Assembly: GCA_903859815.1 (NCBI GenBank)
Contig: CAIOOA010000067.1
Span: 178,556-242,555 of the forward strand
Source: an uncultured Methylococcaceae bacterium
GTDB lineage: Bacteria; Pseudomonadota; Gammaproteobacteria; Methylococcales; Methylococcaceae
Direction of reading: 5' to 3'
Length of the DNA stretch: 64,000 nucleotides
Shown here: positions 18,762-27,812 of the stretch, piece by piece
Numbering within the stretch: position 1 is the first letter of the stretch
Layout of the letters: the number at the start of each line of letters is the position of its first letter
Position numbers and translations under genes: made by a program
Notes under the pieces: model-generated
Told to the model about the DNA's origin: nothing
What the model saw: only the letters and a program-made list of their open reading frames with translations
Databases searched by the model: none

Positions 18762-20048
18762 ATGCAGATCACACTTCCTGAGCTTGCGCTAATTCTATTG
18801 GTCGGCCCGTCGGGGGCGGGAAAATCAACATTTGCCCGTAACCACTTCCTACCTACCGAGGTCATTTCTTCAGATCAGTGTAGAGCCATGATCTGTGACG
18901 ACGAAAATGACCAATCCGTTACCTCCGACGCCTTTGAAATTTTACATTTGATCGCCGAAAAGCGCTTGAAAGCTGGCCGCTTCACCGTAGTCGATGCCAC
19001 TAATGTTCAGCCCGAAGCCAGAAAGTCACTGCTAAAACTGGCACGTCAGTATTATTCACCAACGATTGCCATTGTACTAGACATGCCACTTAGACTTTGT
19101 CTGGAGCGAAATATTCGCCGCAGAGACCGAACGCTGCCAGAGGAAGCCATACGTAATCATTACGGTCTTTTGCAGGGATCAGTTCAAGGTTTGGCGAAGG
19201 AAGGCTTTCGCCAAATTCATCATTTTCGTAAACCGGATGAATTGGCAAACCTTGGCGTTCTGCGCAAACCCAACCGCACCATCCAGAAATCAGAAACCGG
19301 CCCGTTCGATTTAGTGGGTGACGTACACGGTTGCTTCGAGGAATTATGCCTTTTGCTCCAGACGCTAGGCTACCGTACAAGCCTAGCCGGTCAACATTTT
19401 GAGACTTACCACCCTGATGGCAGAAAATTGGTCTTTTTAGGTGATTTAGTCGATCGAGGGCCTAAAACTCCACACGTATTACGCTTGGTCATGGACGCGG
19501 TGAAATCCGGTGATGCTTTTTGCTTGTCGGGCAATCACGATGCCAAACTTCTCAAAGCGTTGCAAGGCCAGAAGGTGTCTTACACTCATGGGCTTGCCGA
19601 ATCAATAAGGCAACTGGAAGACATGAGCAAAGAGTTCAGGGAAGAAGTCGCTGAATTTCTCCGCACACGACCCAGCCATTATGTGTTCGATGGTGGCGCA
19701 CTGGTGGCGGTCCACGCGGGCTTGCGCGAAGAAATGCATGGGCGGGACTCGGGCAAGGTCCGAGTTTTTTGCTTGTACGGCGAGACCACAGGGGAAACCG
19801 ATGAATTTGGCCTACCTGTTCGTTATCCTTGGGCCACCGACTACCGGGGGAGGGCTATGGTCATTTACGGCCATACCCCCGTCATGGTTCCACAATGGAT
19901 TAATAATACCCTATGCATAGATACCGGTTGCGTATTCGGCGGAAAACTCACTGCATTGCGCTACCCTGAAAAGGAATTGGTTTCCGTGTCTGCTTTGACA
20001 GAATACTATAAACCTAACCGTCCTTTCAAACTTGCAGAACAAACATAA
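18762..20048 (+). CDS. Pnkp-like polynucleotide kinase-phosphatase lacking the ligase domain
   Basis: The N-terminal kinase (about 1-170) has a P-loop GPSGAGKST at 15-23, DATNVQPEAR and an Arg-rich lid (ERNIRRRDRTLPEE). The C-terminal part is a binuclear metallophosphoesterase with FDLVGDVHGC, FLGDLVDRGP, LSGNHD, VAVHAG and IYGHTPV. This is the kinase-phosphatase order of bacterial Pnkp, an RNA end-healing and repair enzyme, and the end (LTALRYPEKELVSVS then YYKPNRPF) matches the end of the Pnkp phosphatase. The adenylyltransferase (ligase) module that normally follows is missing at 428 aa, and no hen1 is beside it. No strong ribosome binding site is seen before the ATG. Confidence 0.87.
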   Translation: MQITLPELALILLVGPSGAGKSTFARNHFLPTEVISSDQCRAMICDDENDQSVTSDAFEILHLIAEKRLKAGRFTVVDATNVQPEARKSLLKLARQYYSPTIAIVLDMPLRLCLERNIRRRDRTLPEEAIRNHYGLLQGSVQGLAKEGFRQIHHFRKPDELANLGVLRKPNRTIQKSETGPFDLVGDVHGCFEELCLLLQTLGYRTSLAGQHFETYHPDGRKLVFLGDLVDRGPKTPHVLRLVMDAVKSGDAFCLSGNHDAKLLKALQGQKVSYTHGLAESIRQLEDMSKEFREEVAEFLRTRPSHYVFDGGALVAVHAGLREEMHGRDSGKVRVFCLYGETTGETDEFGLPVRYPWATDYRGRAMVIYGHTPVMVPQWINNTLCIDTGCVFGGKLTALRYPEKELVSVSALTEYYKPNRPFKLAEQT

Positions 20049-20123
20049 ATCCTCGCAGAGCTATATTGCCCCACGTTTTTCGAGTTCAATGCAAAACCGC
20101 TTACGCCGAATTGAAGATAAAGG

Positions 20124-21977
20124 TTAGGGTGCGTAGGGGAACCCCTTGGCTAGTTGGTCAATGAGGATTTGATCATGACCATATATATCATTGTAGAACA
20201 TCGCTTGACCAGAGGCATCCGCCATCACGGTTGAATAGGTAATATAGACCGGAATTGGTGTTTTCAACGTGACGATTTTGGGCTTGTCCTTATGCATCGC
20301 GGATTCGATATTTTCCGTGGACCATTCTTCATGGTCTTTCAATACGAACTCTGCCAACTTAACGGGATACTCCACTCGAATGCACCCATGGCTAAAGTCA
20401 CGGCGGGTTCGCTTGAATAAGCCTTGATTCGGTGTGCTGTGCAAGTACACATTATTCGTGTTCGGGAAGGTGAATTTAACCAGTCCAAGGGCATTTTTCG
20501 GACCGGGCTTTTGACGTATCTTCAATGAACCCGATGCAAGCGCCTCTATATTTCCTTTGGTGGCTGCATAAGCGTTGGCATTCAAAGCAAAGTTGGGGAC
20601 AATCTCCATATTATTCCGACCTAGATACCCCGGATTCCTTCGGAGTATAGGCACATATTCCTTAGCGGCAATGGTATCGGGTACATTCCAGTAAGGACGG
20701 AAATTCACATAGGTCATATCGGAATGGAATACTGGTGTACTGCGCCCATCAATGGCCTCTCCAACGATGACGTTCATTATCAGATCGGGGTTTTCAGCCC
20801 CGGAACCATAATGGTAACCATATAACTGAAACGAAGGAATGTTGACCAGAATATAGCGCCCGCCGATCTGCTCGGGCAGCCAGCGTAAACGCTCCAGCCC
20901 AAGCTGTAGTTTTTTGACCCGATCGCTTAAAGGAACGTTAAACTCAGCCAATGTGGTTTTACCTATGGCACCGTCAGGGGTCAAACCATGCCGCGCCTGG
21001 AAGCGTTTAACGGCTTCTGCAAGCGGCTTGTCATAGGTCTGCGAGGCATCATTTGGGTTACCCTCAGTCAAATCCCCTAGAACGGAGAGCAATTTCCGTA
21101 TTTTTGGCACATCCGCATGATGGTCACCCGGTTTAAACTTGTTGGGTACAGCGATGGGTGCGGCGGGCGGCTCCTTGGCCAATTGCCGGTAGCGTACTAG
21201 AGCTTTTTTCATATTTTCATAAAGCCCCAACTTTGGCTCCAACTTGGCAAGCAATTTATCGGGATTGGCGCTCGTGGAGATTTTGCGTAACAAACTGGCT
21301 AGGTCTTCATTTTTCGGCTCAATTTCCAAAGCAAAATTGACGTGCTTGGGATTGATTCGCCCCCGATAAAGATTGGAAGCATAACGAATCAGCGAAATAC
21401 TCAATGCCGAATCAAACGAAGCGAGCTCTTGTGGATTGGAACTTGTCGTGCTGTTGATAGAATCCAACCATTTGCCCAACATCTGAGCATCATAATCTGA
21501 TGAATTCAGCCCCTTATCGTCTGCACTGCCAAGAATTGCGATAACTTCCCTTGCTTGTGGAGTGGGTATGTCCTCATGAAGCCATAATGGCGCATAAGCA
21601 GCAGTTTGATAGAGGGATTCCAACTGCGTTTGAAAGTCAGAAAAACGCGGCCAGCGCAGTTTGGGGTTCACACCTTCTTTCAATATCCCTTGAATAGCCA
21701 GCTCAACTGGAGTGGTCGGCAAAGGAGCGACAACTGGAACTGGCTGTGTCGTTTGGGGAATCGCCTGTTTAGTCGGTTGCTTGATGACGGGAGCGACAGT
21801 CGGCTGAGCCGCTTGAGGAATGGCCTGCTTCACCGGCGACTTCACGACAGGAGCGGGCGTTGGGTTGACAACTGGCCCATCTTGAGCCTGAACGTTTGTA
21901 AGAAGGAAGAATAATAAGGGAACTACCGAAAAAAACCGAATTGCCACGCCATTGCGAGAAAAAATTCCAGTCACCAT
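20124..21977 (-). CDS. Murein L,D-transpeptidase (YcbB/LdtD-like), secreted
   Basis: This 617-residue protein has a signal peptide (FFSVVPLLFFLLTNVQAQ). A Pro/Gln/Val-rich spacer with repeated PVIKQPTKQAIPQ-type units (about 35-90) follows, then the YcbB scaffold domain, a peptidoglycan-binding segment (YDKPLAEAVKRFQARHGLTPDGAIGKTT) and the catalytic YkuD domain. The active-site Cys (~532) lies in FSHGCIRVE, with the conserved YLHSTP before it. It would make 3-3 cross-links in the periplasm. AGGTAGAG lies just before ATG 21977. The N-terminal Pro-rich repeats are unusual and probably span the periplasm. Confidence 0.93.
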   Translation of the reverse strand: MVTGIFSRNGVAIRFFSVVPLLFFLLTNVQAQDGPVVNPTPAPVVKSPVKQAIPQAAQPTVAPVIKQPTKQAIPQTTQPVPVVAPLPTTPVELAIQGILKEGVNPKLRWPRFSDFQTQLESLYQTAAYAPLWLHEDIPTPQAREVIAILGSADDKGLNSSDYDAQMLGKWLDSINSTTSSNPQELASFDSALSISLIRYASNLYRGRINPKHVNFALEIEPKNEDLASLLRKISTSANPDKLLAKLEPKLGLYENMKKALVRYRQLAKEPPAAPIAVPNKFKPGDHHADVPKIRKLLSVLGDLTEGNPNDASQTYDKPLAEAVKRFQARHGLTPDGAIGKTTLAEFNVPLSDRVKKLQLGLERLRWLPEQIGGRYILVNIPSFQLYGYHYGSGAENPDLIMNVIVGEAIDGRSTPVFHSDMTYVNFRPYWNVPDTIAAKEYVPILRRNPGYLGRNNMEIVPNFALNANAYAATKGNIEALASGSLKIRQKPGPKNALGLVKFTFPNTNNVYLHSTPNQGLFKRTRRDFSHGCIRVEYPVKLAEFVLKDHEEWSTENIESAMHKDKPKIVTLKTPIPVYITYSTVMADASGQAMFYNDIYGHDQILIDQLAKGFPYAP

Positions 21978-22081
21978 CTCTACCTTTTGCCTGAGTGTTT
22001 AAATTGGTCTTTCTATGTAACCCGTATTCGAATTTGGATCAAGCACACAATAGCTTTTTCACAATCAACAAACATTGACAC

Positions 22082-22139
22082 TTTACGCCGAACTTAAACA
22101 GGACTAAAATAGTCCTATATGAAAACCCGTTAAGACACC
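22082..22139 (+). promoter_or_regulatory. Putative suf promoter with a palindromic regulator site
   Basis: A TTTACG at 22082-22087 and TAAAAT at 22105-22110 have 17-bp spacing and could be the -35 and -10 boxes. A perfect inverted repeat AGGACT-AAAAT-AGTCCT (22100-22116) covers the -10 box, the expected place for a repressor site. The gene starting at 22140 encodes an Fe-S-sensing Rrf2 protein, so autoregulation through this site is likely. An upstream TTGACA (22075-22080) is also present but is not well spaced from TAAAAT. Confidence 0.6.
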
Positions 22140-22616
22140 ATGCTTAAAATTAGCAAATTAACCGACTACGCCATCATTGTTCTTGGACAAATGGCGAATG
22201 ACACAAGCCACACCCACACCGCCTCAGGCTTGGCCGAGGCTACAGGCGTGGCTGCGCCTACCGTGAGCAAGATACTGAAAATTCTTGGTAAAGCAGGAAT
22301 TGTCAAGTCTACCCGAGGCGCACATGGAGGTTATGTGTTGGCCCAATCGCCACAACAAACGAGTGTTGCTTCCGTCATCAAAGCCTTGGAAGGACCGATA
22401 GCATTGACCGAGTGCGAAGGTGAACACGGTGGATGCGAACAGTCTTCCTCATGCCATGCACGCGGTAGCTGGGAAATCATCAACCGGGCAGTGCGTACCG
22501 CCTTAGAATCGGTCAGCTTGGCCGACATGGCGAAACCCATTTCAAAACATGGGGAAGAAGTGTTCATCCCCTTAAGCAGCTTTTTTCCAATCAAAGATTC
22601 ATATAGCGCGGAGTAA
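22140..22616 (+). CDS. Rrf2-family SUF system transcriptional regulator
   Basis: A 158-residue winged-helix regulator of the Rrf2/IscR family. The N-terminal DNA-binding part begins MLKISKLTDYAIIVLG, and the wing is STRGAHGGYVLAQSP. Three Cys residues in the cluster loop (Cys92, Cys99 and Cys105 in ECEGEHGGC...SSCHARG) are the expected [Fe-S] ligands. It sits directly upstream of sufB (3-bp gap), as in Xanthomonas-type SUF operons, and probably represses the operon when clusters are plentiful. Confidence 0.93.
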   Translation: MLKISKLTDYAIIVLGQMANDTSHTHTASGLAEATGVAAPTVSKILKILGKAGIVKSTRGAHGGYVLAQSPQQTSVASVIKALEGPIALTECEGEHGGCEQSSSCHARGSWEIINRAVRTALESVSLADMAKPISKHGEEVFIPLSSFFPIKDSYSAE

Positions 22617-22619
22617 ACC

Positions 22620-24065
22620 ATGTCAGCGACGGCACAAACCATCGAAAAACTCATTAGCCAAGAATACAAGCAGGGCTTTGTCACCGACTTGGAGACGGAC
22701 ACCATTCCACCCGGCTTAAGCGAGGATGTGATCCGCATCATTTCAGCCAAAAAGGATGAGCCTGATTGGATGCTGCAATGGCGCTTGGAAGCCTATCGCC
22801 ACTGGCTCACCATGACCGACCCACGCTGGGCCTATGTCGATTATGCTCGCATTGACTACCAATCCATCAGCTATTATTCCGCACCCAAACAAAAGGAAGG
22901 CCCGAAAAGCCTTGATGAGGTCGATCCTAAAGTATTGGAAACCTATAACAAGCTCGGCATTCCTATTTATGAGCAGGAATTCTTGGCCGGGGTGGCGGTG
23001 GATGCAGTGTTCGACAGTGTTTCCGTGGCAACGACTTTCAAAGACAAGTTAAAGGAAGCCGGGGTCATCTTTTGCTCGATGTCCGAGGCCATCCGCGAAC
23101 ATCCCGAGTTGGTCAAGCAATATCTAGGCAGCGTCGTTCCCACTGGCGATAACTTCTTCGCCGCATTGAATGCCGCCGTGTTTTCCGACGGGTCATTTGT
23201 GTTCATTCCCAAAGGTGTGCGCTGCCCGATGGAATTGTCCACCTACTTCCGCATCAATGCCGCCAACACCGGTCAGTTCGAACGCACCTTGATTATTGCC
23301 GAGGAAGGCAGCCATGTGTCTTATTTGGAAGGTTGCACCGCGCCGATGCGCGACGAAAACCAACTCCATGCCGCCGTCGTCGAACTGGTTGCTTTAGACA
23401 ATGCGCAAATCAAATATTCCACCGTGCAAAACTGGTATCCCGGCGACGAAGAAGGCAAAGGCGGTATTTATAACTTTGTCACTAAACGTGGCGAATGTCG
23501 GGGCGTGAATTCCAAGATTTCTTGGACGCAAGTGGAAACGGGTTCGGCGGTCACGTGGAAATACCCCAGTTGCGTGTTGAAAGGCGATAATTCCATCGGC
23601 GAGTTTTATTCAGTCGCGCTCACTAACCACCGTCAACAAGCAGACACTGGCACAAAGATGATTCATATCGGCAAGAATACCCGAAGCACGATCATCTCCA
23701 AAGGCATATCGGCTGGCAAGGCACAAAACAGCTATCGCGGTTTGGTCAAAGTATTGAAGTCTGCCGAGAATGCGCGAAACCATACCCAATGTGATTCTCT
23801 GCTCATTGGTGACCGCTGCGGGGCGCATACTTTCCCCTATATCGAGGTCAAGCAACCGAGTGCAGTTGTCGAGCATGAAGCCACCACGTCGAAAATCAGC
23901 GAAGATCAATTATTCTTTTGCCAACAACGTGGACTTTCTGCCGAAGATGCCGTGTCGATGATCGTCAATGGATTCTGCAAGGAGGTATTCAAGGAACTAC
24001 CGATGGAATTTGCCGTGGAAGCACAGGCTTTGTTGGGGATTAGTTTGGAGGGGAGTGTCGGTTAA
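22620..24065 (+). CDS. sufB: Fe-S cluster assembly scaffold protein SufB
   Basis: SufB, with SufC and SufD, forms the scaffold on which Fe-S clusters are built. The 481-residue protein ends in the conserved beta-helix region with [18 protein letters not shown] and [18 protein letters not shown] lies 8 bp upstream of the start. In ordinary suf operons sufC follows immediately; here a hairpin, a short repeat and three unrelated genes (24.07-25.74 kb) separate them. Confidence 0.97.
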   Translation: MSATAQTIEKLISQEYKQGFVTDLETDTIPPGLSEDVIRIISAKKDEPDWMLQWRLEAYRHWLTMTDPRWAYVDYARIDYQSISYYSAPKQKEGPKSLDEVDPKVLETYNKLGIPIYEQEFLAGVAVDAVFDSVSVATTFKDKLKEAGVIFCSMSEAIREHPELVKQYLGSVVPTGDNFFAALNAAVFSDGSFVFIPKGVRCPMELSTYFRINAANTGQFERTLIIAEEGSHVSYLEGCTAPMRDENQLHAAVVELVALDNAQIKYSTVQNWYPGDEEGKGGIYNFVTKRGECRGVNSKISWTQVETGSAVTWKYPSCVLKGDNSIGEFYSVALTNHRQQADTGTKMIHIGKNTRSTIISKGISAGKAQNSYRGLVKVLKSAENARNHTQCDSLLIGDRCGAHTFPYIEVKQPSAVVEHEATTSKISEDQLFFCQQRGLSAEDAVSMIVNGFCKEVFKELPMEFAVEAQALLGISLEGSVG

Positions 24066-24106
24066 TAATTTCTCGCGATCAAGCAAAGCTTGAACTCGAG
24101 AAATTA
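24066..24106. terminator. Large hairpin directly after sufB
   Basis: Arms TAATTTCTCG (24066-24075) and CGAGAAATTA (24097-24106) pair perfectly. Inside them TCAAGC and GCTTGA form a second stem with a 3-nt loop, separated from the outer stem by a 3x3 internal bulge. There is no strong U-tract, so it may be a processing or stabilising structure instead of a terminator. It starts at the base after the sufB stop codon, exactly where the inserted cassette begins. Confidence 0.55.
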
Positions 24107-24131
24107 TATTGAAAAGACCAGCGGTTCGCTC

Positions 24132-24155
24132 GTTCCCAAGCTCAAGCTTGGGAAC
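24132..24155. repeat. Short palindromic repeat (GTTCCCAAGC family)
   Basis: A 24-bp near-perfect palindrome with arms GTTCCCAAGC and GCTTGGGAAC. The same family occurs at 52658-52681 and 52695-52718, and as the outer ends of the 239-bp element at 62404-62642. Here it lies at the left edge of the insertion between sufB and sufC. Confidence 0.8.
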
Positions 24156-24179
24156 GGATAAGCATCAAGCTTCATAAAT

Positions 24180-24539
24180 ATGTTGGAGCCAGATGGTGAT
24201 ACCCCCACAAAATGCTGTTTTCAAGCAAAGAGTTACATACGCGAATTAGCACCTGACGAAGACCTTACTGATTTGCGCTTGGAAGAGATAAAGCTAGATT
24301 CCAGAAGTGAACAATGGTTGGTTACCCTTGGATATTTTAGGAAAAGAAGCTTTGCTATCTATCAAAGCGAAAGTCAAGCTACAGGCATGGGAGCTATACT
24401 TAAGCAAAGTGGAGAAAAACTCATTGAGAACCGAGTTTATAAACAGATTGCTTTAGATTCAGAAACGGGCGAATTTAAGTCCATGAGTATCCGCGAATTT
24501 TCCCATGTTTGGAATGTGGAGGCAGGAAATTCCCGATGA
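24180..24539 (+). CDS. Hypothetical small protein of the sufB-sufC insertion
   Basis: 119 residues, no recognised domain. It is acidic and soluble, with an alpha/beta pattern (EQWLVTLGYFRKRSFAIYQ, YKQIALDSETGEFKSMSIREF) that resembles small proteins often paired with DUF2442 partners. It overlaps the next gene by ATGA (24536-24539), suggesting translational coupling. No clear ribosome binding site precedes ATG 24180, so the true start may differ. Confidence 0.6.
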   Translation: MLEPDGDTPTKCCFQAKSYIRELAPDEDLTDLRLEEIKLDSRSEQWLVTLGYFRKRSFAIYQSESQATGMGAILKQSGEKLIENRVYKQIALDSETGEFKSMSIREFSHVWNVEAGNSR

Positions 24540-24790
24540 TTGAAAATATTGCACACGATATTATAGAAGCGAAACATCTTGGAAATTACCGGATTCAACT
24601 TGCTTTTTCAGATGGGTTAAACAGAGTTATAGATTTCGGGCCATTTTTGAGAAGTTCTGCTCACCCGGATATTAGAAAATATCTCGATCTACAAAAGTTT
24701 GAAGGATTCATGATTGAAAGCGGGGATTTAGTGTGGAATGATTATGAGCTTTGCTTTCCCATTGGCGATTTATATGAAGGCACTATCTAG
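24536..24790 (+). CDS. DUF2442 domain protein
   Basis: 84 residues from the ATG at 24536, which shares ATGA with the preceding stop. The sequence (YRIQLAFSDGLNRVIDFGPFL... then VWNDYELCFPIGDLYEG) matches the DUF2442 fold, a small all-beta protein common in toxin-antitoxin-like pairs and of unknown function. A longer reading from 24509 adds MECGGRKFP but would overlap the upstream gene by 31 bp and is less likely. Confidence 0.75.
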   Translation: MIENIAHDIIEAKHLGNYRIQLAFSDGLNRVIDFGPFLRSSAHPDIRKYLDLQKFEGFMIESGDLVWNDYELCFPIGDLYEGTI

Positions 24791-24803
24791 TAAATAATAA
24801 ATA

Positions 24804-25736
24804 ATGAAAGAAATTGAAGCCAACGGAAATATTTCCGATATTATCTCATATCTAAAAAATGAATCGCATTTTGACAATAACATGGAAACGTGGTTTCGCG
24901 GTCAAGCAGACTATAGTTATAAATTAATTCCTAGCTTATTTAGGGATAATTATAACGAAGCAGCAATGTTTGAAGAATTTATTAGACGATACCCAGACCA
25001 CTCAAATAGCCATAAAAATGTCTTTGAATGGCTAACTTTAATGCAACATTATGGCCTTCCAACAAGGTTGTTAGATTGGACAACAAATTTATTGGTTGCC
25101 CTGTATTTTTGCTGCAACAAAGATGAAAATTTAGATGGTGCTATTTTTGCAATTCAGCCAAATGATTTTCTATCAACTGATTATTTTAGAGAATTTTTAG
25201 AAATTTTAATTATTTCTCAGAATAGAAATCAATTTTATAAAGACTTAAAACAATTAGCTGATAGGAAATTTGATGAAAGATCAGAGATCAACGGAATAAC
25301 TTTAAAAAATTGGAAAACTGATTATTCTAATTTATATAATCTGGACAATGATCCTGATGGAAACGAAAAATCCAAACTTACCTCATTCCGGGAACGGATT
25401 AATTTTCCGAGCAAATTCGATGAAATATATTCTAATGATATGAGTCATAATTTTTCTCGTGAATATTTTTTTAAACCTCCACATCTCAATCCAAGAATAA
25501 GGCAACAGCATGGATGTTTTACTTTTCATGGAGGAAAATATTTTGAAGGCCGTGAATTTATTGGATGCTTTAATATGGAAAACACTAAGTCTAACTTGAT
25601 CAAAATCAAAATTAAATCCACTGACAAAGAAAATCTTTTAAAAGAATTAGCTTTAACCGGCATAACTGAAGCAACGCTATTCCCAGAAATGGAATATCAA
25701 GCCAAGCAAATTAAAGAACTATATACAATTAGGTAA
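24804..25736 (+). CDS. FRG domain-containing protein
   Basis: The 310-residue protein carries the diagnostic [18 protein letters not shown] and the second conserved block [19 protein letters not shown] then LVALYFC of FRG domains (residues ~28-110). A late [11 protein letters not shown] is also typical. FRG proteins are widespread in accessory regions and often lie near mobile or defence genes; their biochemical activity is not established. The gene is markedly more AT-rich than the sufB and sufC genes on either side. It ends 4 bp before sufC. Confidence 0.87.
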   Translation: MKEIEANGNISDIISYLKNESHFDNNMETWFRGQADYSYKLIPSLFRDNYNEAAMFEEFIRRYPDHSNSHKNVFEWLTLMQHYGLPTRLLDWTTNLLVALYFCCNKDENLDGAIFAIQPNDFLSTDYFREFLEILIISQNRNQFYKDLKQLADRKFDERSEINGITLKNWKTDYSNLYNLDNDPDGNEKSKLTSFRERINFPSKFDEIYSNDMSHNFSREYFFKPPHLNPRIRQQHGCFTFHGGKYFEGREFIGCFNMENTKSNLIKIKIKSTDKENLLKELALTGITEATLFPEMEYQAKQIKELYTIR

Positions 25737-25740
25737 CCCC

Positions 25741-26499
25741 ATGCTAAAAATCGAAAACCTCCACGTCCGCGTAGAAGACAAACCCATCCTGAAAGGCATT
25801 AGCCTGCATATAAAACCCGGTGAAGTCCATGCCATCATGGGTCCAAACGGGTCAGGCAAAAGCACCTTGTCACATGTGCTGGCGGGTCGTGACGGCTATG
25901 AAGTCACCGCCGGAACTGTCATCTATAAAGGCAAGAATCTGCTGGACATGCCGCCGGAAGAAAGGGCAAGGGAAGGCGTGTTCTTGGCTTTTCAATACCC
26001 GGTTGAAATACCCGGTGTCAGCAATGTGTACTTGCTGAAAGCCGCTTTAAATGCCGTTCGCAAGCATCGCGGACTTCCTGAATTGGATGCCTTTGATTTC
26101 TTGCAGATGATTAAAGCCAAAACCAAACTAGTGGAAATGGACGAGAAATTCCTGTACCGCGCCGTCAATGAAGGGTTTTCCGGCGGCGAGAAGAAACGAA
26201 ATGAGATACTGCAAATGGCAGTATTGGAACCGAGCCTGTGCATACTCGATGAAACCGATTCAGGCTTGGATATTGATGCCTTGAAAATCGTATCGGATGG
26301 TGTGAACTCGTTACGTTCGGCAGACCGCTCATTTATTTTGGTCACTCATTACCAGCGCTTGCTGGATTACATCAAACCAGATCAAGTCCATGTATTGGCT
26401 CAAGGTCGCATCGTCAAAACTGGTGATGCCAGCTTGGCATTGGAATTGGAAGAACGGGGTTATGGCTGGATCGACCAAACTATGGGTGAAGCGGCATGA
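25741..26499 (+). CDS. sufC: Fe-S cluster assembly ATPase SufC
   Basis: This 252-residue ABC ATPase has Walker [10 protein letters not shown], a SufC-type signature ([13 protein letters not shown]) and Walker [12 protein letters not shown]. It powers the SufBCD scaffold. Its start lies 4 bp after the FRG gene, with AGGT from the end of that gene as the only ribosome binding site, so its translation now depends on the inserted cassette. It overlaps sufD by 4 bp. Confidence 0.97.
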   Translation: MLKIENLHVRVEDKPILKGISLHIKPGEVHAIMGPNGSGKSTLSHVLAGRDGYEVTAGTVIYKGKNLLDMPPEERAREGVFLAFQYPVEIPGVSNVYLLKAALNAVRKHRGLPELDAFDFLQMIKAKTKLVEMDEKFLYRAVNEGFSGGEKKRNEILQMAVLEPSLCILDETDSGLDIDALKIVSDGVNSLRSADRSFILVTHYQRLLDYIKPDQVHVLAQGRIVKTGDASLALELEERGYGWIDQTMGEAA

Positions 26500-27812
26500 G
26501 TGCGACAAGCTATATCGAACGTTACCAATCCATAGCGGATGAACTTCCCGGTTATAATCTACCTTGGCTGAATGCCGTTAGACAACTCGCTTTGGGGAGT
26601 TTTGAATCGACGGGTTTTCCCTCGCCCCGCGAAGAGGAGTGGAAATACACCAATGTCACCGCACTGGAAAAAAAGCTATTTGCGCCATCAAGCATTTCAA
26701 CCTCTTCAACGATTGATAAAGAATGGCTAGAAACCCATAAACTTGCCGATACTTGGACATTGGTTTTGGTTGACGGGTATTTCGACCCTAAGTTATCAGA
26801 TTTAGTGGGCTTGACTGATAAAGTCATTGCGACTGGAATAGCGGAAGCCTTACAAAGTCATCCTCATCGGGTAAAGGCTTTGTTAGGAACCACTTTGGAA
26901 AAGGAATCCCATGGATTTCTCGCTTTCAACACGGCCTATTTCAGTGACGGCGCATTCATTGACATTCCTGCTGACGTAATATTGAAAAAGCCGCTTCAAA
27001 TCCTACATATTTCCACTCGAAATGAAGCCTTGGCAAATACTCGAAGCCTCGTTGGTTTAGGTCGTAATGCAGAAGCAAAACTCATCGAAACCTTTATAGG
27101 GTTGCCGAATATCAGTTATTTGACAGCGGCTGTGACTGAAATCCATCTGACTGAAAACGCAGCTTTGGATCATTATAAATTGCAAGTCGAAACTGACAAG
27201 GCTTACCACTTCGGTGGGGTTTATGTGAAACAAGATAAAACCTCCCGTTTCTACCAACATAACCTTTCATTTGGCGGACTGTTGGCGCGTAATGAAATTC
27301 ATGCTGAACTCGCGACAGCCGCAGAATGTGAAATGAACGGGCTATTTCTCGCCAAGAATCGCCAGCATGTGGATAACCATACGCTCATTCATCATGTAGA
27401 GCCACACGGCATCAGCCGCGAAACCTATCGTGGCGTATTGGCCGACCGTGCTAGAGGGGTATTCCAAGGCCGCATCGTTGTACACCCGCAAGCGCAGAAA
27501 ACTAGCGCTGAGATGAATAATCGCAATTTGTTACTATCAGAAGATGCGGAAATCGATGCAAAACCACAACTAGAGATTCTCGCGGATGATGTCAAATGCT
27601 CGCATGGCGTGGCAGTTGGGCAACTTGATTCCGAATCTATTTTCTATTTGGTTTCTCGTGGGGTGGACAGGGAAACCGCAAAGAATATGCTGACCTTTGC
27701 CTTTGCCAACGAAATGGTGGAGAAGATTGGCTTGGAATCATTACGTACCAAAGTACAGGATCATCTGTTGAATATATTCCCACAAACCGGTATTCGGAGA
27801 GACTGGTTATGA
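26496..27812 (+). CDS. sufD: Fe-S cluster assembly protein SufD
   Basis: The 438-residue SufD begins with the N-terminal helical region ([19 protein letters not shown]), followed by a parallel beta-helix core ([39 protein letters not shown]) and [11 protein letters not shown]. It pairs with SufB. Both ends overlap neighbours by 4 bp (ATGA), the normal tight suf arrangement, which contrasts with the broken sufB-sufC junction. Confidence 0.96.
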   Translation: MSATSYIERYQSIADELPGYNLPWLNAVRQLALGSFESTGFPSPREEEWKYTNVTALEKKLFAPSSISTSSTIDKEWLETHKLADTWTLVLVDGYFDPKLSDLVGLTDKVIATGIAEALQSHPHRVKALLGTTLEKESHGFLAFNTAYFSDGAFIDIPADVILKKPLQILHISTRNEALANTRSLVGLGRNAEAKLIETFIGLPNISYLTAAVTEIHLTENAALDHYKLQVETDKAYHFGGVYVKQDKTSRFYQHNLSFGGLLARNEIHAELATAAECEMNGLFLAKNRQHVDNHTLIHHVEPHGISRETYRGVLADRARGVFQGRIVVHPQAQKTSAEMNNRNLLLSEDAEIDAKPQLEILADDVKCSHGVAVGQLDSESIFYLVSRGVDRETAKNMLTFAFANEMVEKIGLESLRTKVQDHLLNIFPQTGIRRDWL

